From the NCBI GenBank assembly GCA_003151825.1, contig PLYO01000049.1, positions 1 to 43,888 on the forward strand: 43,888 nt of DNA, given 5' to 3'. Below, one piece after another: positions 37,420 to 43,888 of the stretch. The notes below the pieces were generated by a model. That model saw only the letters and a program-made list of their open reading frames with translations. It was not told the origin of the DNA and did not search any database. Source of the stretch: Ignavibacteriota bacterium. Lineage in GTDB: Bacteria; Bacteroidota; Ignavibacteria; Palsa-1295. The first letter of the stretch is position 1. Every line of letters starts with the position of its first letter. The position numbers and the translations under genes are program-made.

Positions 37420-39024
37420 ATGGCCAAGACGAAAATACCCGCATTTCAGAACGAGACCTACAAAGATTACACCCAGCCCCGCGAACGCAAGGCTATGGAA
37501 GCCGCGCTGCGCAAAACGGGCGATAGTTTGGGCAAAATTTATCCGCACGTCATCGGCGGCAAGCGCATCGGGACGAGCGATGCGATCGCTTCGCGCAATC
37601 CGGCGCGTCCGAGCGAAGTGATCGGCAATTTTGCGAAGGGGACGATCGAACATGCGGAGCAGGCGCTTCAGACAGCATCGAAGACATTTTTGACTTGGAG
37701 CAAAGTTCCTTATGAGAAGCGAGCGAACATTGTTTTTAAGGCTGCGAAGATAGCGCGTCGGCGGCGTTATGAAATTAATGCATGGATGGTGCGCGAAGTC
37801 GGTAAGAACTGGGCGGAAGCCGATGCCGATACCGCCGAAGCCATTGATTTTCTGGAATTTTATGCGCGCGAGATGATGCGTTTCGGTGGGCCACAGCCAT
37901 TGCATCAACTGAAAGGTGAGCATGATTGGCTGGAATACATTCCGCTGGGCGTGGGCGTTATCGTTCCGCCGTGGAACTTCCCGTTCGCGATCTTAGTGGG
38001 GATGTCCGCCGCCGCGATCGTGACGGGGAACACCATAGTTCTCAAACCCTCCAGCGATTCGCCGATGATGGGCTGGCTGTTCCACGAGATCATGGAAGAA
38101 GCCGGACTTCCATCCGGTGTGCTGAATTTCCTGACCGCGCCGGGCGGGGAAGTGGGGGATTATCTCGTGAATAGCACGATCACCCGGTTCATTTCCTTCA
38201 CCGGCTCGAAGCAAGTGGGATTGCGGGTCGCGCAGAATGCTGCTACGCCACGCGAAGGACAAAAATGGATCAAGCGTGTCGTTGCAGAAATGGGAGGGAA
38301 AGATGCGATCGTTGTTGCGAAAGACGCCGATCTCGATGCCGCCGCCGATGGTATTGTCGTGAGCGCTTATGGGTTCCAGGGGCAGAAATGCTCCGCATGT
38401 TCTCGCGCAATTATCGAGCAATCGGTGTACCCGAAGATGGTCGAGAAAATTGCAGAACGAACGAAAGCATTAGAAATTGGTGACCCGACGAAGAACAAGC
38501 GCATTGGACCAGTGGTGAATGAGAAAGCATTTAATAGCATCATGAGTTATATTGACATTGGACGCAAGGAGGGCCGCATTGTTGCAGGTGGTGAACGATC
38601 GGGAACCGAAGGCTATTTCATTCAGCCAACCGTCGTTGCCGATATTGCTCCGAATGCACGGCTTGCGCAGGAAGAGATTTTCGGCCCGGTGCTTGCGCTT
38701 ATTCCAGTGAAAAATTTCGATGAAGCATTGGAAGTTGCAAATAATACCGAATATGGATTAACGGGAGCCGTGTATTCAAAGAGCAAAAAGAATATCGAGC
38801 GCGCCAAGAAGGAATTTTTCGTTGGCAACCTTTACATCAACCGCAAATGTACGGGGGCGATGGTCGGAGCACACCCATTTGGGGGATTCAATATGTCCGG
38901 CACGGATTCGAAAGCCGGTGGGTATGATTATCTGCTGCATTTTATGCAGGGGAAGAGTATTGCGGAGAAGGATGCGACGGCGAAGAAAAGCAGGAAGAAT
39001 AAGGCCGTAAAGAAGAAAAAGTAA
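37420..39024 (+). CDS. pruA: L-glutamate gamma-semialdehyde (1-pyrroline-5-carboxylate) dehydrogenase
   Basis: 534 residues, RocA/PutA-C type aldehyde dehydrogenase: oxidises glutamate semialdehyde to glutamate with NAD in proline and arginine breakdown. Visible are the NAD-binding PLGVGVIVPPWNFPFAI and FTGSKQVGLRVA, the general-base Glu290 in VAEMGGKDAIVV, the nucleophile Cys324 in GQKCSACSR, and HPFGGFNMSGTDSKAGGYDYLLHFMQGKSIAE at the end. A short Lys-rich tail (KKSRKNKAVKKKK) follows. No proline dehydrogenase gene is in the window. The next gene converges with a 3-bp gap. Confidence 0.95.
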   Translation: MAKTKIPAFQNETYKDYTQPRERKAMEAALRKTGDSLGKIYPHVIGGKRIGTSDAIASRNPARPSEVIGNFAKGTIEHAEQALQTASKTFLTWSKVPYEKRANIVFKAAKIARRRRYEINAWMVREVGKNWAEADADTAEAIDFLEFYAREMMRFGGPQPLHQLKGEHDWLEYIPLGVGVIVPPWNFPFAILVGMSAAAIVTGNTIVLKPSSDSPMMGWLFHEIMEEAGLPSGVLNFLTAPGGEVGDYLVNSTITRFISFTGSKQVGLRVAQNAATPREGQKWIKRVVAEMGGKDAIVVAKDADLDAAADGIVVSAYGFQGQKCSACSRAIIEQSVYPKMVEKIAERTKALEIGDPTKNKRIGPVVNEKAFNSIMSYIDIGRKEGRIVAGGERSGTEGYFIQPTVVADIAPNARLAQEEIFGPVLALIPVKNFDEALEVANNTEYGLTGAVYSKSKKNIERAKKEFFVGNLYINRKCTGAMVGAHPFGGFNMSGTDSKAGGYDYLLHFMQGKSIAEKDATAKKSRKNKAVKKKK

Positions 39025-39027
39025 TGT

Positions 39028-40182
39028 TTATCGAATCACAAAATTTTCCGTTACAACCGAGGTTCCAGATGAAGCACCATTCGCTTCGAGTTCGCAGGTA
39101 TAATTCCCAGATGGAATGTTGGTGAGATCGAGCGTTTTGCTCCACGATCCTGCGTTCATTGAAATTTGCACAAACTCCGTTCGGACAATTCTTCCGAGGA
39201 TGTCCAGAATGCGTATAGAAACAATGCTACGTTTCGGCAGAGTAAAAAAGACATCCGCTCGATCTTGCGCGGGATTGGGAACGATGGCTTTTAGTTCGAG
39301 CGAAGGTTCGCCGCCGTTTTCCTTTTGAACGGACTCGTTGCAGTATGGTGGCTGGTAATGACTCGCAATAAACGCAAAGGCTGCTGCCAGGACGCGGGTT
39401 GTTCCGCTCGTCAAATCGTTTTCACTCACGTTGTTCGGCGGGGTTTGGATAGGGTCTGCCCAATCGAAAGCATAGAAAATCGTATTGACCGAATCATTAT
39501 AGAATGAAACGCCCGCGCCGCTATCGGATGACAGAGGGTCGTTCAAGTATGTATAAGCGAGTTCATTCACTATGGGACCGACCTGTGGCGTCTTAAGCAT
39601 GGGACTCACTACGTCCGGCGAAGAAGAGAATAACGAGTCGGTTGAATTCCAATACGCTGCCTGCTGGCCCACAATCCTTCCTTCATAGATGCCGCTGTCC
39701 GGCGAGTCAGCGACATATTTCACATGCAGCCACGATTGCAGGAATTCCGTATCGACTGCAGCGCCATTTGGCATCAGAAATCCATGCTCGTAAGCAATGT
39801 TTTGGCCGGCAATGAGGAGGGATTTTTTGCAATCCGATTGGCCCGCTTTCAGGAATTTTTCGACTTCGGTAATTTCTTTGGCGCTCAGGCCGGCCTGCCC
39901 AGCCGGCTCGCCGGGAATAACATCCATTGTGGGGTCACCGGATGCCCAGATGAGAACGCCGTAAGGGGTGTAATCTATCGTATCGCCTACCGCTTGATTT
40001 CGGTTTATCGTATCGAATGGAACACCGAGACGGCCAAGCGCAAGCTCGACCGAATCCCGGTTCGTTCGACCGAATTGCGTGAGGCCATTATAGCTTACGA
40101 TGACCTTCGGCTGTTGAAATTGCGCGAATACGGGCTGAACTCCAAATATGCAGAGGAATGCCGCAATAATTGAGTGATTCAT
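39028..40182 (-). CDS. Secreted protein with T9SS sorting domain
   Basis: 384 residues with signal peptide (IIAAFLCIFGVQPVFAQ). The body (KVIVSYNGLTQFGRTNRDSVELALGRLGVPFDTINRN ... YGVLIWASGDPTMDV ... EVEKFLKAGQSDCKKSLLIAGQNIAYEH) resembles the alpha/beta glutamine-amidotransferase-like or flavodoxin-like domain found in some Bacteroidota surface peptidase relatives; a function cannot be given. The C-terminus (IVPNPAQDRADVFFTLPKRSIVSIRILDILGRIVRTE ... IPSGNYTCELEANG) is a type A T9SS sorting domain. EPAGQAGLS is encoded by a GC-rich palindrome at 39887-39915. Confidence 0.85.
   Translation of the reverse strand: MNHSIIAAFLCIFGVQPVFAQFQQPKVIVSYNGLTQFGRTNRDSVELALGRLGVPFDTINRNQAVGDTIDYTPYGVLIWASGDPTMDVIPGEPAGQAGLSAKEITEVEKFLKAGQSDCKKSLLIAGQNIAYEHGFLMPNGAAVDTEFLQSWLHVKYVADSPDSGIYEGRIVGQQAAYWNSTDSLFSSSPDVVSPMLKTPQVGPIVNELAYTYLNDPLSSDSGAGVSFYNDSVNTIFYAFDWADPIQTPPNNVSENDLTSGTTRVLAAAFAFIASHYQPPYCNESVQKENGGEPSLELKAIVPNPAQDRADVFFTLPKRSIVSIRILDILGRIVRTEFVQISMNAGSWSKTLDLTNIPSGNYTCELEANGASSGTSVVTENFVIR
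39887..39915. repeat. GC-rich palindromic insert in T9SS cargo gene
   Basis: GGCCGGCC-TGCCCA-GCCGGC with CTCGCCGGG after it. Encodes GEPAGQAGL on the minus strand, between PTMDVIP and SAKEITEVEKF. Confidence 0.55.
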
Positions 40183-40251
40183 GGTGTGTCATCCTGACAC
40201 GGCAAGAGAGGCGAAAGTTACACCAAATTTTGAAAAATCAAGCACGAAAAT

Positions 40252-40276
40252 AAACCCCGAGTTTGCACCCGGGGCT
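40252..40276 (-). terminator. Probable terminator of the DUF1761 gene
   Basis: On the minus strand GCCCCG, a loop GGTGCAAACT and CGGGG are followed by TTTATTTT. It lies about 30 bp after the DUF1761 stop. Confidence 0.6.
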
Positions 40277-40301
40277 TTCAAATAATGAGTAGACAGCGTA
40301 T

Positions 40302-40706
40302 TTACGCCATCATCGAAATCACCATGCCGGCCAGCGCGAGGCCGATCGTGGCGTAGCCGGTATCGATCCACCAGAGCAACATGGACTTGCCGTGCCAATT
40401 GTAGTTGACCCAGAGCGTGCCGCCCGCCACGCCAAAGCCCGCGACCGCGCCGATCTTTGCAGAGCGCATGAGATCGCCGCCCTGCGCGTAGTGCAGCAGG
40501 AACGCGAGCGCGATAACGGCGAGAAGATTGCCCAAGAAGCTCTTAAGCATCATCTTCATCATCGCCGCGCCCTTGGGCGGGTTATCCATTTTTATGCCCG
40601 ACTCGCGCGCCCAAATTTTGCTGAAGAGCGCCTGATACCATAACGATCCGAAAAAGAAATAAACAAGTGCCGCCACGATGACGGACAACCAGTTGATGTG
40701 TGCCAT
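40302..40706 (-). CDS. DUF1761 family membrane protein
   Basis: 134 residues from ATG 40706, chosen because MAHINWLSVIVAALVYFFFGSLWYQALFSKIWARE is the standard DUF1761 start; further upstream codons are non-homologous. Four membrane helices are predicted; the loop after helix one (SGIKMDNPPKGAAMMKMMLKSFLGNLLAVIAL) and the WVNYNWHGKSMLLWWIDTGYATIGLALAGMVISMM end are characteristic. Inner-membrane protein of unknown function. A terminator-like hairpin follows at 40252. Confidence 0.88.
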   Translation of the reverse strand: MAHINWLSVIVAALVYFFFGSLWYQALFSKIWARESGIKMDNPPKGAAMMKMMLKSFLGNLLAVIALAFLLHYAQGGDLMRSAKIGAVAGFGVAGGTLWVNYNWHGKSMLLWWIDTGYATIGLALAGMVISMMA

Positions 40707-40907
40707 ACGCGTGTAGTTTAAGTTGTGGAAATGGGAATTTAATTGTGAAAAAATGGGACTTGCCGGCGGTTTTGCCGGCAAGGCTCAGAACATTCGAATG
40801 CAAAGATACGAAATTTCCGGGCGAAAGTCAAGAAATGGAAAAATCGAGGGGGAGAAACCACGTCTCGCGCCTATCTGTTTAGCGCACTTCATTCTAATAA
40901 TTTATTG

Positions 40908-41396
40908 ATGGCAAAGCCTATTGTCGGCATTATCATGGGGAGCGCTTCGGACTGGGATACGATGCGCGAGTCCCATAAAATCCTGGAGGAATTCGGCGTG
41001 GCGCACGAATACCGCGTGCTTTCGGCGCACCGCGCGCCCGCAGCTGTCACCGAATACGCGACGAAAGCCGGGAAGCGCGGACTGAAAATTATTATCGGCG
41101 CCGCCGGCGGCGCGGCGCACCTTGCGGGTGTGCTCGCGGCGCAGACGCTCTTGCCCGTGCTCGGCGTGCCCATCGAATCGCAGGCGCTCAAAGGGATGGA
41201 CTCCCTGCTTTCGACGGTGCAAATGCCCGCCGGCATTCCCGTCGGGACGCTCGCCATCGGCAAGGCGGGCGCGAAGAACGCGGCGCTGCTCGCTGTTGCC
41301 ATTCTCGCCCTGAGCGATGCCGCATTGCGCGATAAACTGCAACTCTATCGCGAAACGCAGACGAAATCCGTGCTCGCGGTAAAATTGGAAGGATAA
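40908..41396 (+). CDS. purE: N5-carboxyaminoimidazole ribonucleotide mutase (class I PurE)
   Basis: 162 residues from ATG 40908 (TTG 40905 also in frame). [56 protein letters not shown] and [51 protein letters not shown] are all typical of class I PurE, which converts N5-CAIR to CAIR in purine synthesis. PurK, often adjacent, is not here. The next gene starts four bases after the stop, so they are probably co-transcribed despite unrelated roles. Confidence 0.96.
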   Translation: MAKPIVGIIMGSASDWDTMRESHKILEEFGVAHEYRVLSAHRAPAAVTEYATKAGKRGLKIIIGAAGGAAHLAGVLAAQTLLPVLGVPIESQALKGMDSLLSTVQMPAGIPVGTLAIGKAGAKNAALLAVAILALSDAALRDKLQLYRETQTKSVLAVKLEG

Positions 41397-41400
41397 CTTG

Positions 41401-42096
41401 ATGCGTATTCAGCTTCTTGCGGATTTAAAATATCGTCAGGCATTCTCGCATTATTTGTCACACGTTGCCGATATACAATTGGTATCAGATAAACCCGATA
41501 TAATTGTTGATTCCAGCTTTCTTAATCCTCGTAAGAAAATCGATACACTCCGCAGCGTTTTTCCAATACCTCCAATTATTTCAAATTCTCTTTCCATTTC
41601 ATCGACAACCGTCTGGCATGCTATCGGAGAAAAGGCGCAAGTTGTTGGGGTGCCAATGCTTCCTCACTACTTTGATCGTCAATTAAGTGTCGAATACTCA
41701 CTTCCATATCAGGGATCAATCAAAAAGAATACCCATGATGCGCCAGAGCTTTTTTTACCGTTCCTTTCTTTGCTCGGTAAAATCGGAGAACAAGTAAACG
41801 ATGCTATCGCCGGAGTTTTCCCCCGAACGCTTGCCATGATCATCAACGAAGCGGCTTTTGCCGTGCAGGAATCGGTGGCAACCGCAGCAGACATCGACAC
41901 CGCCATGAAGCTCGGCACGAATTATCCGAAAGGCCCGCTCGCTTGGTGCGATGAAATCGGCGCGGAAGCGATAGTGGCCATCCTCGATGCGCTGGCAGGA
42001 GAATATGGTTCCGAACGGTATCGCGTGGCCGCGCTCCTGAGGCGTTATGCAGAATCGGGGATGAAATTTATTGGTCAACGTGTTGATGAAGTATGA
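41401..42096 (+). CDS. Short 3-hydroxyacyl-CoA dehydrogenase-like protein without a GxGxxG motif
   Basis: 231 residues from ATG 41401. The C-terminal half (GVFPRTLAMIINEAAFAVQESVATAADIDTAMKLGTNYPKGPLAWCDEIGAEAIVAILDAL) is a clear 3HCDH C-terminal domain. The N-terminal half keeps only features matching the later part of the NAD domain (DKPDIIVDSSFLNPRKKIDTLRSVFPIPPIISNSLSISSTTVW ... VVGVPMLPHY); the Gly-rich nucleotide loop and first strands are missing. It may be a non-catalytic subunit or need a partner. The thiolase downstream supports a beta-oxidation setting. Stop overlaps the DUF433 start (ATGA). Confidence 0.8.
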   Translation: MRIQLLADLKYRQAFSHYLSHVADIQLVSDKPDIIVDSSFLNPRKKIDTLRSVFPIPPIISNSLSISSTTVWHAIGEKAQVVGVPMLPHYFDRQLSVEYSLPYQGSIKKNTHDAPELFLPFLSLLGKIGEQVNDAIAGVFPRTLAMIINEAAFAVQESVATAADIDTAMKLGTNYPKGPLAWCDEIGAEAIVAILDALAGEYGSERYRVAALLRRYAESGMKFIGQRVDEV

Positions 42097-42326
42097 TCGA
42101 ACTTCAACGTATTACCGTTAATCCCGAAGTAATGACTGGCAGGCCTTCCATTCGTGGAATGCGCGTGACGGTTGCTACTATTATCGGCTTGCTCGCGGCA
42201 GGAGCATCGCGCGAGGAAATTCTTCGCAATTATCCATTCCTCGAAGAAGCGGATATTGAAGCATGTCTCGCGTATGCCGCGTGGCGCATGGAAGAATATG
42301 AGGCTCCATTGGCTCCCGTAGCATGA
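42093..42326 (+). CDS. DUF433 antitoxin-like protein
   Basis: 77 residues: IELQRITVNPEVMTGRPSIRGMRVTVATIIGLLAAGASREEILRNYPFLEEADIEACLAYAAWRME is a textbook DUF433 winged-helix-like domain. It overlaps the preceding gene and the next by ATGA. DUF433 next to a DUF5615 PIN-like protein is a recurring type II toxin-antitoxin arrangement; DUF433 is the presumed antitoxin and DNA binder. Confidence 0.9.
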   Translation: MIELQRITVNPEVMTGRPSIRGMRVTVATIIGLLAAGASREEILRNYPFLEEADIEACLAYAAWRMEEYEAPLAPVA

Positions 42327-42688
42327 AGTTGTTACTCGACGCTTGCATGCCGTTCGATTGGCTTGCATTTCTGAACGATCGCGGTCATCAATGCGTGGCA
42401 TGGTTGAAGATTGGGCCACCCAATGCTCCCGACACAACGATTATGCGTTATGCCGAAGAACATGATATGGTCGTACTCACGCATGATTTGGATTTTGGAA
42501 CGCTTCTTGCTTTTTCCAAAACGACACAACCAAGCGTAATACAATTCCGGGCGCCAGACATTCGACCGAATGCAATTGGCACGATGGCCCTTCAAGCACT
42601 CACGATCCATGAAAGCATTCTATATAAAGGCGCATTGATAACCGTGGAAACGGAACGCGTCCGCTCGCGTATCCTGCCGATAAAATGA
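42323..42688 (+). CDS. DUF5615 PIN-like protein, presumed toxin
   Basis: 121 residues. KLLLDACMPFDWLAFLNDRGHQCVAW at the start and YAEEHDMVVLTHDLDFGTLLAFS carry the acidic residues of the PIN-like fold (Asp6, and Asp in HDLDFG). Presumed ribonuclease toxin paired with the DUF433 protein. The pair sits between two beta-oxidation genes and appears intact. Confidence 0.88.
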   Translation: MKLLLDACMPFDWLAFLNDRGHQCVAWLKIGPPNAPDTTIMRYAEEHDMVVLTHDLDFGTLLAFSKTTQPSVIQFRAPDIRPNAIGTMALQALTIHESILYKGALITVETERVRSRILPIK

Positions 42689-42719
42689 CCGACATTTTAA
42701 TACTATAAAATAGAAGCAC

Positions 42720-43888
42720 ATGCCACAAGCCTATATCCTCTCCGCCTGCCGCACGCCATTTGGGAAATATGGCGGCGCGCTAAAAGATTTGCGTCCCGAC
42801 GACATGGCTGCGCTTGTCATGAAAGCCGCCGCCGAGCGCGCGGGAATCGACACTGCGGAAATTGATGACGTCATCTTCGGTTGCGCCAATCAAGCCGGCG
42901 AGGATAACCGTAATGTCGCGCGGATGGCCGGGCTGCTTGCCGGGTTCCCGGAGCGTGTGCCCGCAGTGACGGTCAACCGGCTATGCGGTTCCTCGCTCGA
43001 TGCGATTATTCAGGCCTCGCGCGCGATAAAGTTAGGTGAAGCGGATATTATTATCGCGGGCGGCGTCGAAAGCATGACGCGCGCGCCCTATTCGCTGCCG
43101 AAAAATGTCTCTGGCGCCGCAGTCTTCGGAAACATTCCCGCGTATGACACGGCGCTTGGATGGCGCTATCCGAATCCACGTCATGAGGCGATGTTCCCGC
43201 TCGAATCCATGGGAGAAACGGCGGAAAATGTTGCCGAGCAATGGAAGATTGCGCGCGAAGACCAAGATGCATTCGCATTCGAATCGCACCGCCGAGCTAT
43301 TGCCGCGCAAGAGCGGGGCGATTACAACGATGAAGTTATCGAAGTGACCATCGAGAATCGAAAAGGAAAAACCGTCGTCGCGCAAGATGAGCAGCCGCGC
43401 AGCGATACTACGATTGAAAAACTCGCCACGCTCAAATCGGCATTTCGCAAAGGCGGAACGGTGACGGCGGGGAATTCGAGCACGTTGAACGATGGCGCAA
43501 GCGCCGTCGTCGTTGCGAGCGAAGCTGCGGTGAAACGGCTTGGCATCGAACCGCTCGGAAGATATGTCGCAAGCGGCGTGGAAGGACTTTCGCCGCGATG
43601 TATGGGCGTTGGGCCGATCTATGCGGTACGAAAGGCGCTCACGCGAGCAAAGTTGGATATAAAGGACATCGATCTTTTTGAATTAAACGAAGCATTTGCT
43701 TCCCAAAGTCTTGCCGTTATCCGGGAACTTGGCCTCGATCCCGCCATCGTCAATCCGAATGGCGGCGCGATTGCGATCGGTCACCCGCTTGGCGCGAGCG
43801 GCGGCAGGCTCGTCGCAACCCTCCTCTATGAAATGCGGAGAAAAAATCTCAAGCGCGGCATTGCCACGATGTGCATCGGCGTCGGGCA
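42720..43888 (+). CDS. Acetyl-CoA acyltransferase (thiolase), cut at window end
   Basis: 389 codons are visible from ATG 42720 and only about ten should be missing. [24 protein letters not shown], the acyl-accepting Cys89 in [36 protein letters not shown], His355 in [16 protein letters not shown] and Cys385 in MCIGVG are all in place. It cleaves 3-ketoacyl-CoA in beta-oxidation (or runs in the synthetic direction); the sequence is closest to the PcaF/beta-ketoadipyl and FadA group. It follows the DUF5615 gene by 31 bp and the 3HCDH-like gene by about 620 bp. Confidence 0.94.
   Translation, partial: MPQAYILSACRTPFGKYGGALKDLRPDDMAALVMKAAAERAGIDTAEIDDVIFGCANQAGEDNRNVARMAGLLAGFPERVPAVTVNRLCGSSLDAIIQASRAIKLGEADIIIAGGVESMTRAPYSLPKNVSGAAVFGNIPAYDTALGWRYPNPRHEAMFPLESMGETAENVAEQWKIAREDQDAFAFESHRRAIAAQERGDYNDEVIEVTIENRKGKTVVAQDEQPRSDTTIEKLATLKSAFRKGGTVTAGNSSTLNDGASAVVVASEAAVKRLGIEPLGRYVASGVEGLSPRCMGVGPIYAVRKALTRAKLDIKDIDLFELNEAFASQSLAVIRELGLDPAIVNPNGGAIAIGHPLGASGGRLVATLLYEMRRKNLKRGIATMCIGVG

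Overview
The window looks like a chromosomal segment from a moderately GC-rich member of the FCB group, most like Kapabacteria, Ignavibacteriota or other Bacteroidota relatives (inference). Four secreted proteins carry C-terminal domains of the type IX secretion sorting kind, most genes lack a clear Shine-Dalgarno sequence, and several starts are preceded by the TAnnTTTG -7 box typical of Bacteroidota. I saw no rRNA, tRNA, CRISPR array or transposase gene.

Layout. 1-1645 is gene-poor, with a repeat pair, one doubtful secreted small protein and a GNRA-capped hairpin. 1646-7935: a secreted beta-helix protein, a YdeI/DUF1905 protein, a small membrane protein, an ABC exporter half and an M20 amidohydrolase. 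7943-12740: a DUF2723 (GT117-like) membrane protein, a bifunctional phosphoglucose/phosphomannose isomerase and a secreted propeller protein. 12820-15872 (minus): methyltransferase, a 100-residue orphan, etfB and etfA. 16013-18236: DUF47 regulator, PiT phosphate transporter and a NUDIX hydrolase. 18487-21819: comB, then yebC-mtgA-outer-membrane protein. 21937-25463: a tightly coupled run of dual-OB protein, DUF488, DUF488, dapF and outer-membrane barrel, all joined by ATGA overlaps. 25503-28850: a second barrel, a VWA protein and manC. 28929-29606: an AbrB/PIN toxin-antitoxin pair with a frameshifted toxin. 29619-35393: an OmpA-family PD40 protein, a large secreted BNR-repeat protein and an unknown exported protein. 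35409-40706: a membrane-anchored GH5-like glycosidase, pruA, a T9SS cargo protein and DUF1761. 40908-43888: purE, an atypical short 3-hydroxyacyl-CoA dehydrogenase, a DUF433/DUF5615 pair and a thiolase cut by the window end.

Metabolic links: etfAB, the 3HCDH-like protein and the thiolase fit fatty-acid beta-oxidation; the isomerase and manC feed GDP-mannose, and the DUF2723 protein is a plausible O-mannosyltransferase; DUF47 and PiT form a phosphate-uptake pair.

The most unusual content is the repeat load. At least eight families of short palindromes occur, mostly as inverted pairs. Five carry the GTAG/CTAC ends known for REP/BIME elements. Many sit in frame inside conserved enzymes (isomerase, DapF three times, DUF2723, M20, ManC, VWA, GH5, OmpA). 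An identical 36-bp unit is inserted in two unrelated enzymes and read in different frames. Heptamer tandem repeats lie in start or signal-peptide regions of outer-membrane genes.
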